A stretch of DNA of 52,178 nucleotides from an uncultured Prevotella sp. (GTDB lineage: Bacteria > Bacteroidota > Bacteroidia > Bacteroidales > Bacteroidaceae): the NCBI GenBank assembly GCA_900318625.1, contig ONLG01000013.1:1-52178 (forward strand), in the 5' to 3' direction. The translations under genes were made by a program, and so were the position numbers. Below, piece after piece: positions 9,086 to 17,933 of this stretch; positions within the stretch are counted from its first letter, which is position 1, and the number at the start of each line of letters is the position of its first letter. The notes beneath the pieces are model-generated. The model was not told the DNA's origin. It did not search any database and saw only the letters and a program-made list of their open reading frames with translations.

Positions 9086-10418
9086 GGAGAACGGTGTGCT
9101 CACGCCGGGACTCGACTTTGCCTTCGGCTTCGTGGGCGATGACTACATCGACAAGGCAAGAGAGAGAGGATGGCTGCTCGTGAGCGATGAGCTCACTCCG
9201 TCGCCGGCAACCACCAACAAGACCGAAGACCTGCAGCTGAGAATGACTCTCGAGCCTGTGAAGAACCTCAAGATAGACCTCAATGCGAGCCGAAAGGAAG
9301 CCAGGGCACGCAGCGTGCAGTATATGTATGAGGGCACACCAGTCACCCAAACGGGTACTTTCGACATGACAACCATCTCCATCGGTTCGGCCTTCGAGGG
9401 CATGGGCAATGCCAAGAACGGCTTCCACTCGTCTACCTTCGACAAATTTGTCAAGTCGCTGCCAGCATACGCCGAGAAGTTTGGTGCTCCATACAAAGGT
9501 CATGGCGGCTCGGAGGGCACATACGGAGAGGTGAACCAGTACAGTGCCGACGTGATGATACCGGCTTTCCTCAATGCCTACACGAGCATGGGAGGCAACG
9601 GCATGAACCTGTTCCCCAAGCTGCGCAGCCTTCTGCCCAACTGGTCGGTGCGCTACAGCGGCCTTTCACAGCTGCCCTGGTTCAGGGACAACTTCAAGAG
9701 TGTCACCCTCAGCCATGGCTACAAGAGCATCTATGCCGTTGGCTCCTACCAGACCTACAGCACCTGGCAGGAATACATGAACGGCCTGGGCTTCATCAAG
9801 GATGTCTCGTCGGGCCTGCTTGTGCCCAGTTCGATGTATAACATCTCGCAGGTGAGCATCAACGAGGCTTTCTCGCCGCTGCTCGGACTGGAAGTGACAC
9901 TCCACAACAACCTCACAACAAAGCTGGAGTACAGGCAGACGAGGGTGGTAACGCTGTCGATGACGAGTGTTCAGATCAACGAAGCACTGTCTAAGGACCT
10001 CGTAATCGGTGCCGGATACAAGATAAACAACTTCAACCTCTTCGGCGGCGGGATAAAGCACCGTAAGGCGAAAGGCAGAAAGAACGGCAATAACGACGAC
10101 AAAGAACAGCAAAACACTACAAACAGCACCACAACGAACAAGCGCACAGGCATCAACCACGACCTCAACCTGCGCCTCGACGTGTCGTATCGCAAGCAGG
10201 CAGCCATCATCCGCGACATAGCATCGATGGAAAGCACCGCCAGCAGCGGCAACACGGCCTTCAAGCTGTCGTTCACTGCCGACTACACGCTCAGCAAACT
10301 CATCACAATGAGCTTCTACTACGATATGCAAACCAATACTCCACTGCTCACAAGCAGCACATATCCCACCACGACACACGACTTCGGGCTGAACATAAAG
10401 TTGTCGCTCACACGATGA
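8982..10418 (+). CDS. sprA: SprA/Sov C-terminal part, separated from the N-terminal part by a single-base frameshift
   Basis: 478 codons that continue SprA in the next frame: LMMARNVSISYRN followed by ALPGFLPTVGDAFGQ is a recognisable SprA block, and the part ends with beta-strand-rich sequence (DFGLNIKLSLTR), as expected for the C-terminal end of a barrel. The GTG at 8982 is only the first possible start in this frame and is unlikely to be a real initiation site. The break lies at GTG-AAA-C-GTG (8975-8984): removing one base, for example one A of the AAA run, joins the frames. Either the gene is truly inactivated or the base is a sequencing or assembly error. The latter is plausible because both halves are fully conserved and no other lesion is seen. 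Confidence 0.88.
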   Translation: MLMMARNVSISYRNVYSMALPGFLPTVGDAFGQHKENGVLTPGLDFAFGFVGDDYIDKARERGWLLVSDELTPSPATTNKTEDLQLRMTLEPVKNLKIDLNASRKEARARSVQYMYEGTPVTQTGTFDMTTISIGSAFEGMGNAKNGFHSSTFDKFVKSLPAYAEKFGAPYKGHGGSEGTYGEVNQYSADVMIPAFLNAYTSMGGNGMNLFPKLRSLLPNWSVRYSGLSQLPWFRDNFKSVTLSHGYKSIYAVGSYQTYSTWQEYMNGLGFIKDVSSGLLVPSSMYNISQVSINEAFSPLLGLEVTLHNNLTTKLEYRQTRVVTLSMTSVQINEALSKDLVIGAGYKINNFNLFGGGIKHRKAKGRKNGNNDDKEQQNTTNSTTTNKRTGINHDLNLRLDVSYRKQAAIIRDIASMESTASSGNTAFKLSFTADYTLSKLITMSFYYDMQTNTPLLTSSTYPTTTHDFGLNIKLSLTR

Positions 10419-10456
10419 GCACACCTGATGCCCACGACTATACACCTTATTATATA

Positions 10457-11704
10457 ATGAAAGAACAACGTTACCGAATAGCCTCTCTCTGGTTGCTGCT
10501 TCTCGTTATGATGCAAGCAGTGGCACAAGAGCCTGCCTACACCACAGCCGACAGCGACTCGCTGACCGCCGACACCGCCGCGACCTCGCAGCCGCAGCTC
10601 ACCTGGGAGGAGCGCATAAGGCAGACCTTGACCGGCATGGTGGGCGAAAGTATGTTCCAGACCAGCCAGCTGGGCATGATAGTATGGGACCTTACGACCG
10701 ACAGCTGCCTGTTCAGCTTCAACGAACACCAGCGTCTACGACCGGCCTCAACACAGAAAGCTGTCACTGCCATAGCAGCCCTCGACCTGCTGGGAGCCGA
10801 CTACATCTTCACGACCTCGCTCTCGGCCATTGGCGAAGTGGTTGACAGCACAGCCACGCTGGAGGGAAACATCGTCTGCAAAGGCACCATGGATCCGCTC
10901 TTCGGCAACTCCGACATGAACGAGTTTGTCAACAGCGTAAAGCAGCTGGGCATCAAGACCATCAGCGGACGCATCGTCGCCGACGTCAGCTTCAAAGACA
11001 CCATACGATGGGGCGACGGCTGGTGCTGGGACGACGACAACCCGTCGCTCTCTCCGCTGCTCGTAGAGCGCAAAGACAACTTCGCCGAGACACTGCGCCA
11101 GCGCCTGCAGCGCGAAGGCATCACCGTCGAGGGAGCCGCAATAGCCCCACAGCAACAGTCACGCGAGCTGTGCCTGCGCACCCGACTGCTCAGCGAGGTG
11201 CTGCGCCCGATGATGAAGCGCAGCGACAACCTCTTTGCCGAGGCCGTGTTCTACAGCATTGCCCACCGCCAGGGCGGCAGCAAGGCTTCGGCACGCCACG
11301 CACGCAACTACATCTATCAGCTGATGCAGCGTGCCGGCATAGATACCACGCCCGTTCATGCAGCCGACGGCAGCGGCCTGTCGCTCTACAACTACACCAC
11401 CCCACTTGCCGAGCTTCAGCTGCTGCGCTACGCGTGGAAAGACGGCACCATCTACGACGGTCTGCTGCCCACGCTGCCCATTGCCGGAGAAGACGGCACC
11501 TTGCAGTCGCGCATGAAAGGCACGCCAGCCCAAGGCAAGGTGCAGGCCAAGACGGGCACCGTCACCGGAGTGAGTGCCCTGGCAGGCTACCTCACCGCAG
11601 CCAACGGCCATCGCCTGTGCTTCTCGATAATGAACCAAGGCATCACCTCGGCCAAGGTGGGACGCAACTTCCAGGACCGCGTCTGCGCCGTGCTGTGCAG
11701 ATAA
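10457..11704 (+). CDS. dacB: D-alanyl-D-alanine carboxypeptidase/endopeptidase, PBP4 (peptidase S13) family
   Basis: 415 residues from the ATG at 10457, which gives a clean signal peptide (RIASLWLLLLVMMQAVAQ); an upstream ATG at 10415 overlapping the sprA stop would put 14 polar residues before it. The three penicillin-binding motifs are present: SxxK as STQK (residues 98-101), SxN as SDN near residue 256 and KTG near residue 363 (QAKTGTVTG). The family trims the terminal D-Ala of, or cuts cross-links in, periplasmic peptidoglycan. It sits 38 bp after sprA and 48 bp before nadB in an apparent ruvA-sprA-dacB-nadB-rsmD run. The gene name follows the family; E. coli DacB function is inferred. 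Confidence 0.9.
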   Translation: MKEQRYRIASLWLLLLVMMQAVAQEPAYTTADSDSLTADTAATSQPQLTWEERIRQTLTGMVGESMFQTSQLGMIVWDLTTDSCLFSFNEHQRLRPASTQKAVTAIAALDLLGADYIFTTSLSAIGEVVDSTATLEGNIVCKGTMDPLFGNSDMNEFVNSVKQLGIKTISGRIVADVSFKDTIRWGDGWCWDDDNPSLSPLLVERKDNFAETLRQRLQREGITVEGAAIAPQQQSRELCLRTRLLSEVLRPMMKRSDNLFAEAVFYSIAHRQGGSKASARHARNYIYQLMQRAGIDTTPVHAADGSGLSLYNYTTPLAELQLLRYAWKDGTIYDGLLPTLPIAGEDGTLQSRMKGTPAQGKVQAKTGTVTGVSALAGYLTAANGHRLCFSIMNQGITSAKVGRNFQDRVCAVLCR

Positions 11705-11752
11705 AGCTCTCCCGTGGAGCTGATACAGAACCGAAACATAATTCCAAAAACA

Positions 11753-13342
11753 ATGACATATAAATACGACTTCCTCATTATCGGTGCCGGAGTGGCCGGT
11801 ATGAGCTATGCTTTGAAGGTGGCACGCGCCAAGAAGGGACGTGTATGCATGATATGCAAGACCTCGCTCGACGAGGCCAACACGTCGTTTGCCCAGGGTG
11901 GCGTGGCATCGGTGACTAACCTTGCGGTAGACAACTTTGAGAAACACATCCGCGACACGATGATTGCAGGCGACTACGTGTCAGACCCGGCAGCAGTGGA
12001 GCAGGTGGTGAAGATGGCTCCCGAGCAGATACGCGAGCTCGTGAGCTGGGGAGTGAACTTCGACCGCGACAGCAACGGCGAGTTCGACCTGCACCGCGAG
12101 GGCGGACACTCCGAGTTCCGCATACTGCACCATGCCGACGACACAGGTGCCGAGATTCAGCGCGGACTCATGGAGGCAGTGAGAGCCTGCCCCGACATCG
12201 ACATCAGGGAGAACCACTTTGCCGTAGAAATCATCACGCAGCACCATCTGGGTGTTGAAGTGACGCGCCGCACACCCGACATAGAGTGCTACGGAGCCTA
12301 CGTGCTCAACCCAGATACCGAGAAGGTGGACACCTACCTCTCGCGAGTGACCGTGATGTGTACCGGCGGCGTGGGCGCAGTGTATCAAACCACGTCGAAC
12401 CCCATCATAGCCACCGGCGACGGCATAGCCATGGTCTACCGCGCAAAGGGCACCGTGGCCGACATGGAGTTCGTGCAGTTCCATCCCACGGTGCTCCACC
12501 ACGTTGGCGAGACCCATCCCGCCTTCCTCATAACCGAGGCCATGCGCGGCTACGGTGGCATACTGCGCCTGCCCAACGGCGAGAGCTTCATGGAGAAATA
12601 CGACGAGCGCCTGTCGCTGGCACCGCGCGACATCGTGGCACGCGCCATTGACAAGGAGATGAAGAAGCACGGAATAGACCACGTATGCCTCGACGTGACC
12701 CACAAGGATGCCGCCGAGACGCGCCACCACTTCCCAAACATCTACCACAAGTGCCAGCAGATTGGCATCGACATCACAACCGACTACATTCCCGTAAGAC
12801 CGGCAGCCCACTATATGTGCGGCGGAATAAAGGTTGACCTCAACGGATGCTCGAGCATCAACCGTCTCTATGCCATCGGCGAATGTTCGTGTACGGGCCT
12901 GCACGGCGGCAACCGACTGGCAAGCAACTCGCTCATCGAGGCCGTGGTGTATGCCGAGACAGCCTCGCGCCACAGTCTGGCCCACATCGACAACTACGAG
13001 TTCAACGACAAGGTGCCCGAGTGGAACGATGAAGGCACAATGACAAACGAAGAGAAAGTGCTGATAACGCAGAGCGTGAAGGAAGTGGGCGAGATAATGT
13101 CGAACTACGTGGGCATCGTGCGCTCCGACCTGCGCCTGAAGCGCGCCTGGGACCGTCTGGACCTGCTCTACGAGGAGACCGAAGCCCTGTTCAAGCGCGT
13201 CAAGGCAAGCAAGGACATCTGCGAGCTGCGCAACATGATCAACACCGGATACCTTATCACGCGCTGGGCAATAGAGCGCAAGGAGTGCCGCGGGCTGCAC
13301 TTCACGACCGACTATCCCCTGCACGCGTATGACAAGAAATAA
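11753..13342 (+). CDS. nadB: L-aspartate oxidase
   Basis: 529 residues from ATG 11753; a GTG at 11714 would add 13 residues not seen in the family. The FAD-binding GxGxxG motif is at the start (DFLIIGAGVAGMSYAL), followed by TSFAQGGVASV, FHPTVL, the REGGHS-type substrate loop (HREGGHSEFRILH), and a C-terminal GECSCTGLHGGNRLASNSL motif, all typical of NadB. It oxidises L-aspartate to iminoaspartate, the first step of de novo NAD synthesis, in the cytoplasm. nadA and nadC are not in the window. The neighbours have unrelated functions, so co-transcription is probably incidental. Confidence 0.95.
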   Translation: MTYKYDFLIIGAGVAGMSYALKVARAKKGRVCMICKTSLDEANTSFAQGGVASVTNLAVDNFEKHIRDTMIAGDYVSDPAAVEQVVKMAPEQIRELVSWGVNFDRDSNGEFDLHREGGHSEFRILHHADDTGAEIQRGLMEAVRACPDIDIRENHFAVEIITQHHLGVEVTRRTPDIECYGAYVLNPDTEKVDTYLSRVTVMCTGGVGAVYQTTSNPIIATGDGIAMVYRAKGTVADMEFVQFHPTVLHHVGETHPAFLITEAMRGYGGILRLPNGESFMEKYDERLSLAPRDIVARAIDKEMKKHGIDHVCLDVTHKDAAETRHHFPNIYHKCQQIGIDITTDYIPVRPAAHYMCGGIKVDLNGCSSINRLYAIGECSCTGLHGGNRLASNSLIEAVVYAETASRHSLAHIDNYEFNDKVPEWNDEGTMTNEEKVLITQSVKEVGEIMSNYVGIVRSDLRLKRAWDRLDLLYEETEALFKRVKASKDICELRNMINTGYLITRWAIERKECRGLHFTTDYPLHAYDKK

Positions 13343-13361
13343 CCATTCACCACTCACCAAT
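13341..13361. repeat. Heptanucleotide repeat CACCANT, three units, between nadB and rsmD
   Basis: The units AACCATT, CACCACT and CACCAAT run in tandem from the nadB stop to just before the rsmD ATG. The same heptad occurs four times inside cls at 31644-31671. It fills almost the whole spacer between the two genes. Confidence 0.6.
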
Positions 13362-13363
13362 CA

Positions 13364-13894
13364 ATGAGAATAATCACCGGCCAGTACAAGGGCCGCCACT
13401 TCGACATACCACGGTCGTTCAAGGCGCGGCCCACCACCGATTTTGCCAAGGAAAACATCTTCAACGTGCTCACGGGCTATGCTGACTTCGACGACGCGCT
13501 GGCCCTCGACCTCTTCGCCGGCACAGGCAGCATATCGCTCGAGCTGCTCTCGCGCGGCTGCCGCCAGGTGGTGAGCGTGGAGAAAGACCGCGACCACGCC
13601 GCCTTCATCCACCAGTGCATGAAGAAAATCGGAACCGAGCGCAACGTGCTTGTGCGAGGCGACGTGTTCAGGTTCCTGAAGTCGTGCCGACAGCAGTTCG
13701 ACTTCATCTTTGCCGATCCGCCCTACGCACTCAAGGAACTGCCGCAGCTGGCCGACATCATATTAGATGCCGACCTGCTGCTGCCCGGCGGGCTGCTGGT
13801 GCTGGAACACGGCAAAGACAACTCCTTCGACCAGTGTCCGCGCTTCGTGGAACACCGCAGCTATGGCAGCGTGAACTTCTCGCTGTTCAGATAA
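13364..13894 (+). CDS. rsmD: 16S rRNA (guanine(966)-N2)-methyltransferase RsmD
   Basis: 176 residues, a typical length. It opens MRIITGQYKGRHF, has the family block RPTTDFAKENIFNVL, the SAM-binding motif LDLFAGTGSISLELLSRG and the catalytic DPPY motif (FADPPYAL, near residue 119). The known role is methylation of G966 in 16S rRNA during 30S assembly. It is the last gene of the run that begins with ruvA and overlaps the convergent HAD gene by 8 bp at the 3' end, leaving no room for a separate terminator. Confidence 0.93.
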   Translation: MRIITGQYKGRHFDIPRSFKARPTTDFAKENIFNVLTGYADFDDALALDLFAGTGSISLELLSRGCRQVVSVEKDRDHAAFIHQCMKKIGTERNVLVRGDVFRFLKSCRQQFDFIFADPPYALKELPQLADIILDADLLLPGGLLVLEHGKDNSFDQCPRFVEHRSYGSVNFSLFR

Positions 13895-14681
13895 GACCAA
13901 GCTCCTGCAAGGCGCGTGCCACGCCGTCGTCGTCGACAGACGACGTAACCATGTCGGCCACGGCCTTCAGCTCGGCTATGCCATTGCCCATAGCCACTCC
14001 GACACCTGCTCGCTCAACCATCGAGATGTCGTTGCCGCCGTCGCCAAACGCCACGGTACGCTCCAGCGGTATGCCCACGTGGTCGGCTATGGTGGCGAGG
14101 GCGCGCCCCTTGTCGGCATGACGCGTGGTGATGTCGGTGAACTCGGGATGCCATCGACCCTGACACAGACACTCCTTGAGCTTGCCCATGAGCACAGGCT
14201 CGTGCTCAACGGGGATGAAAGGGTTGAACTGCAACACAGGCTCCTTCATCACCACCTCCAACGGCTCGACAAGGTCGAAGCGAGTGATGTTGAGCTGCTG
14301 ACGGAAGATGCGGTCAACGTCCTCATGGGGCTGGAAAACGAAGAAGTGGTGCTCGCTCACCACCACGCATGAGTAGCCATACTGCCGCGCATCGTCGAGC
14401 ACAATGTCGACCTCGTCGGGCGGAATGGGAATCATGTTGACGGTCTTTCCGTCCACTATGCAGTGGGCACCGTTTGTGGTTATGTATCCGTCGACGAGAT
14501 GCTCCACGGCTCCCACGTTGTCGATTATGCTGAGCGGGCGCCCCGTAGCTATGAATATCTTATGTCCGGCGGCCTTGGCCTTCTCCAAGGCATCAACGGT
14601 TGACTGGGGAATGGCGTGTGTGGCCATGCTCACGAGCGTGCCGTCGATGTCGAAAAACAGTGCGTGGGTATCTCTTTTCAT
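13887..14681 (-). CDS. HAD superfamily phosphatase, Cof/YidA-like subfamily IIB
   Basis: 264 residues. HAD motif I is FFDIDGTLVSM (nucleophile Asp10), motif II lies in IFIATGRPLS, and motifs III and IV are in KGRALATIADHVGI and AFGDGGNDISMV. A C2-type cap occupies the middle (residues about 85-185). Members remove phosphate from sugar phosphates, nucleotides or pyridoxal phosphate; the substrate cannot be predicted. The gene is convergent with rsmD (8-bp overlap) and its 5' side faces the dyad at 14729-14873. No consensus promoter was found. Confidence 0.88.
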   Translation of the reverse strand: MKRDTHALFFDIDGTLVSMATHAIPQSTVDALEKAKAAGHKIFIATGRPLSIIDNVGAVEHLVDGYITTNGAHCIVDGKTVNMIPIPPDEVDIVLDDARQYGYSCVVVSEHHFFVFQPHEDVDRIFRQQLNITRFDLVEPLEVVMKEPVLQFNPFIPVEHEPVLMGKLKECLCQGRWHPEFTDITTRHADKGRALATIADHVGIPLERTVAFGDGGNDISMVERAGVGVAMGNGIAELKAVADMVTSSVDDDGVARALQELGLI

Positions 14682-14728
14682 TGGTCTAAAAGTCTGGTTA
14701 TCATCTCTTTACCTTACTCTTTAGGGTT

Positions 14729-14873
14729 GCGCATTTTCCGGCACGGCTTGGGAAGGTTTCTCCGGCAGCCCCGGAGTATTGCTACAGAGGCTCTGTAACA
14801 ATGCTCCAAAGCCCTTGGAGCGTTGTTCCGGGGCTGCTGGAGAAAGTTTACGGCGGCCTCGGTAAAATTCACT
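14729..14873. repeat. Large dyad with two internal hairpins (cloverleaf-like)
   Basis: The outer arms are CTCCGGCAGCCCCGGA (14760-14775) and TCCGGGGCTGCTGGAG (14827-14842), complementary with one mismatch, with weaker pairing extending outward to about 14729 and 14873. Between them lie two more hairpins: ACAGA/TCTGT (14784-14796) and AACAATGCTCCAA/TTGGAGCGTTGTT (14797-14827, one mismatch). Together they could form a three- or four-armed cruciform or RNA. It lies between the 5' end of the HAD gene and the terminator of the acyl-CoA dehydrogenase operon. Besides this dyad and the terminator, the 315-bp gap holds nothing recognisable. Confidence 0.8.
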
Positions 14874-14916
14874 TTGCACCGGGTGGCCCGGCTCCATGCA
14901 CCGTGCTGCGTTGCGC

Positions 14917-14970
14917 TAAAAAAGAAAGCGAGCCGACGGCAATGATGCTTCATCCTTCCGTCAGCTCGCT
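14917..14970 (-). terminator. Rho-independent terminator of the ETF/acyl-CoA dehydrogenase operon
   Basis: On the minus strand a 13-bp stem, AGCGAGCTGACGG with CCGTCGGCTCGCT (one G-T pair), is followed by TTTCTTTTTTA. It lies 27 bp past the stop of the acyl-CoA dehydrogenase gene. Confidence 0.88.
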
Positions 14971-14996
14971 ATCATGCTATTCTCTCTGCGCTGATG

Positions 14997-16727
14997 CTAT
15001 GCCTCTTCGGCTTCAGGCTCGGCAGCCTTGAAGCTGTCGAGGTCGTCAGCGGTGAAATTCTTGATGTAGGCAGCCTTTCCGAGCACGTCTTCCTCGGTCA
15101 TGCGAACATAGACGTTGGCCGACTTCTGGAAGAGTTCTGGTGCGCGCGATGCGTCGCCGATGATGAGCAGCGACATCACGAGCTCACAGGTCATGTCGTA
15201 GAGACGGCGTGCCAGGAAGTCGTGGACTGCCTGATCGCCAAGCTCCTTGACGTGGGCGAGCGCCTCCTCGTAGACGGCAATGAGCTTCTCCACACGTGCC
15301 TTGAGCGGCTGCATGGCCTCGCTCACCTCGCCCTGGGCCATCTCCTTGATGATGCCGAGCAGTGTGCCGTTGGTGATATAGCGGATGGCAGCCACCACTT
15401 GCAGCTGCGTAGTTCCCTCGTAGATAGAGAAGATGCGCGCGTCGCGGTAGAGGCGCTGGCTCTTGTACTCCATGATGAAGCCCGAGCCGCCGTGGATAGA
15501 GATGGCATCGTAGGCGTTCTGGTTGGCATACTCCGAGTTCATACCCTTAGCCATCGGCGTGAAGGCATCGGCCAGACGCTGATACTTCTTCAGCTCGGCA
15601 CGCTCCTCGGCAGTGAGCTTGCGGTCGCGCTGGATATCCTCGAGGCACTTGTAAACGTCAACATAGCAGGCTGTCTGATACAGGAGCGAACGTCCTGCGT
15701 CGAGCTTAGCCTTCATGCGGCTCAGCATATCGTAGACAGCGGGGAAGTTAATAATCTTCTCGCCGAACTGGGCGCGCTCCTTTGCGTAGGCCAGACCTTC
15801 GTTGTAGGCTTCCTGCGAGAGGCCCACCGACTGTGCGGCAATGCCCAGACGTGCTCCGTTCATCAAGGCCATGACGTACTTGATAAGTCCCATGCGGGTG
15901 CTGCCGCAGAGTTCGGCCTTGGCGTTCTTGTAGGTAAGCTCGCAAGTGGGCGAGCCGTGTATGCCGAGCTTGTGCTCTATGTGGCGCACGTCGACACCGC
16001 CCTGACGCTTGTCGTAGATGAACATCGACAGTCCGCGACCGTCTTTGGTGCCCTCCTCAGAGCGTGCCAGCACGAGGTGGATGTCGCTGTCGCCGTTGGT
16101 GATGAAGCGCTTAACGCCGTTGAGCCGCCAGCACTGCTCCTTCTCGTCGTAGGTGGCCTTGAGCATCACGCGCTGAAGGTCGCTGCCGGCATCAGGCTCG
16201 GTCAGGTCCATCGACATTCCTTCGCCTTCGCAGACACGGGGAATGTACTTCTGGCGCTGCTCTTCGCTGCCAAACTCGTAGAGGGTGTCAATACACGACT
16301 GCAACGACCAGATGTTCTGGAAGCCTGCATCGGCAGCCGAGATAACCTCGCTGAGCATGGAGAACACAGCGTTGGGCAGGTTAAGGCCGCCGTAGCGGCG
16401 CGGCATCGACACGCCCCAGAGACCAGCCTTGCGGGTGGCATCGAGGTTCTCGTAGGTCTTGGAGGCATAGATCATGCGTCCGTTCTCGAGGTGCGGGCCC
16501 TCGAGGTCAACGCTCTCAGAGTTCGGCGCAATGATGTTTGCAGCCACGTCGCCCGTGATGTCGAGTATCTGCTTGTAGTTCTCGATGGCATCACCAAGGT
16601 CAACAGGTGCATAGTCATACTCTTTCGCATCAGCGAAACCCTTTTCTTTCAGCTCTACAATGCGAGCCATCAAGGGATGGTTGAGATAGAACCCTATCTC
16701 GGGGTGGTCACTATAATAGTTTGCCAT
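14997..16727 (-). CDS. Acyl-CoA dehydrogenase family flavoprotein
   Basis: 576 residues, longer than the usual 380-residue enzymes because of a C-terminal extension (residues about 450-576). The family blocks are present: MSMDLTEPDAGSDL (FAD contact), FITNGDSD, KLGIHGSPTCE, and IYEGTTQLQ near residue 435, whose Glu corresponds to the catalytic base in this subfamily. It would oxidise an acyl-CoA to the enoyl-CoA, passing electrons to the ETF encoded immediately upstream (or work in reverse). It is the last gene of etfB-etfA-small protein-acd, followed by a strong terminator. Chain-length preference is not predictable. Confidence 0.92.
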   Translation of the reverse strand: MANYYSDHPEIGFYLNHPLMARIVELKEKGFADAKEYDYAPVDLGDAIENYKQILDITGDVAANIIAPNSESVDLEGPHLENGRMIYASKTYENLDATRKAGLWGVSMPRRYGGLNLPNAVFSMLSEVISAADAGFQNIWSLQSCIDTLYEFGSEEQRQKYIPRVCEGEGMSMDLTEPDAGSDLQRVMLKATYDEKEQCWRLNGVKRFITNGDSDIHLVLARSEEGTKDGRGLSMFIYDKRQGGVDVRHIEHKLGIHGSPTCELTYKNAKAELCGSTRMGLIKYVMALMNGARLGIAAQSVGLSQEAYNEGLAYAKERAQFGEKIINFPAVYDMLSRMKAKLDAGRSLLYQTACYVDVYKCLEDIQRDRKLTAEERAELKKYQRLADAFTPMAKGMNSEYANQNAYDAISIHGGSGFIMEYKSQRLYRDARIFSIYEGTTQLQVVAAIRYITNGTLLGIIKEMAQGEVSEAMQPLKARVEKLIAVYEEALAHVKELGDQAVHDFLARRLYDMTCELVMSLLIIGDASRAPELFQKSANVYVRMTEEDVLGKAAYIKNFTADDLDSFKAAEPEAEEA

Positions 16728-16733
16728 TGTTTT

Positions 16734-16907
16734 CTAAACTTTTTTTCTGTTTCTTATAGTTTCGTACATATCGGAAATGAAGACGATAACCATAACAGCA
16801 TGGAATATCAAGCTCCACCAACGAATGTCATTAAGTGCGAAATATATAATACCTGCTATCATAACAGCATCAAACAGCAATGAAATGACAGTCCAATTCA
16901 GATTCAT
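16734..16907 (-). CDS. Small two-helix membrane protein, 57 residues, inside the ETF operon
   Basis: An ORF of 58 codons (including stop) starting with ATG at 16907 that overlaps the etfA stop by one base (TAATG) and ends 6 bp before the acyl-CoA dehydrogenase start. It begins MNLNWTVISLLFDAVMIAG and ends ETIRNRKKV. Two hydrophobic segments (about residues 5-25 and 31-46) flank a short FALNDIRWW loop, and the tail is basic, so the C-terminus is probably cytoplasmic. The one-base overlap and exact fit between two enzyme genes argue that it is real and coupled to etfA. I do not recognise a family; a membrane anchor for the ETF or dehydrogenase, or a link to the quinone pool, is only a guess. 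Confidence 0.75.
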   Translation of the reverse strand: MNLNWTVISLLFDAVMIAGIIYFALNDIRWWSLIFHAVMVIVFISDMYETIRNRKKV

Positions 16908-17929
16908 TATTTACTGTTCTGCTTGTAGTACTTAATCAGTTTCGGAACTACTTCCTCAACTGTGCCAACGATAACATAGTCGGCAATCTTGTTGATAGGA
17001 GCATCGGGGTCGTTGTTCACAGATATGATGATGCCCGAATCCTGCATACCGGCGATGTGCTGGATTTGTCCGCTGATGCCGCAGGCGATGTAAACCTTCG
17101 GGTGTACGGTGACTCCCGTCTGGCCAATCTGGCGGTCGTGGTCGATCCAGCCTGCATCAACGGCGGCACGCGAGCCACCTACCTCGCCGTGGAGCACCTT
17201 GGCAAGCTTGAACAGCTGGTCGAAGCCCTCCTTGGAACCTACGCCGTAGCCTCCGGCAACCACGATGGGCGCACCTTTGAGGTTGTGCTTTGCAGCCTCG
17301 ACATGATGGTCGAGCACCTTCACTACAAACGCCTCGGGCGACACGTACTTAGCCACTTCGGGATAGACCACCTCCTTGCGGCAGTCGCCCTCGTAGAGAG
17401 CCTTCTGCATAACGCCGCTGCGCACCGTTGCCATCTGCGGACGATGCTCGGGGTTAACAATCGTTGCCACGATGTTTCCACCGAAAGCCGGACGTATCTG
17501 GTAGAGAAGGTTGTCGTAGGTTGTCTTGTTTTTCTTGTCCTCATACGAGCCAATCTCAAGCTCTGTGCAGTCGGCAGTAAGACCGCTGGTGAGCGACGAG
17601 CTGACGCGCGGACCGAGGTCGCGGCCAATGACGGTGGCTCCCATGAGGCATATCTGCGGCTGCTCCTGCTTGAACAGGCTGACGATGATGTCGGTATGGG
17701 GTGCAGAGGTGTAGGGGAACAGCCCCTCGCCGTCGAAGACAAACAGCTTGTCGACACCGTAGGGCAGTATCTGGTCTTCAACCTTGCCCTTGATGCCGGT
17801 GCCGATGACAACAGCGTGGAGCTCCACACCGAGCTCATTGGCAAGCTTGCGACCCTTGGTAAGAAGCTCCTGAGATACCTCCTGTACCGTAGTACCTTCT
17901 ATCTCAACATATACAAATACGTTCTCCAT
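16907..17929 (-). CDS. etfA: Electron transfer flavoprotein alpha subunit
   Basis: 340 residues. The C-terminal FAD domain has the family signature: VVAGGYGVGSKEGF, GGSRAAVDAGW, RQIGQTGVTVHPKVYIACGISG and SVNNDPDAPI. The N-terminal Rossmann-like domain pairs with EtfB. ETF carries electrons between acyl-CoA dehydrogenases and the membrane quinone pool or other acceptors. It is 4 bp downstream of etfB and overlaps the small membrane protein gene by one base. Confidence 0.95.
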   Translation of the reverse strand: MENVFVYVEIEGTTVQEVSQELLTKGRKLANELGVELHAVVIGTGIKGKVEDQILPYGVDKLFVFDGEGLFPYTSAPHTDIIVSLFKQEQPQICLMGATVIGRDLGPRVSSSLTSGLTADCTELEIGSYEDKKNKTTYDNLLYQIRPAFGGNIVATIVNPEHRPQMATVRSGVMQKALYEGDCRKEVVYPEVAKYVSPEAFVVKVLDHHVEAAKHNLKGAPIVVAGGYGVGSKEGFDQLFKLAKVLHGEVGGSRAAVDAGWIDHDRQIGQTGVTVHPKVYIACGISGQIQHIAGMQDSGIIISVNNDPDAPINKIADYVIVGTVEEVVPKLIKYYKQNSK

Positions 17930-17933
17930 ATCT

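Noticed and set aside
10415-10456. Earlier start for the PBP4-type gene
   Set aside because: It would place 14 polar residues before a typical signal peptide; the ATG at 10457 is better.
11981-13360. Open frame of 459 codons on the minus strand
   Set aside because: Antisense shadow of nadB, with no recognisable protein features.
14994-16883. Long open frame (629 codons) on the plus strand
   Set aside because: It is antisense to the acyl-CoA dehydrogenase, with no family motifs; it results from GC-rich codon bias.
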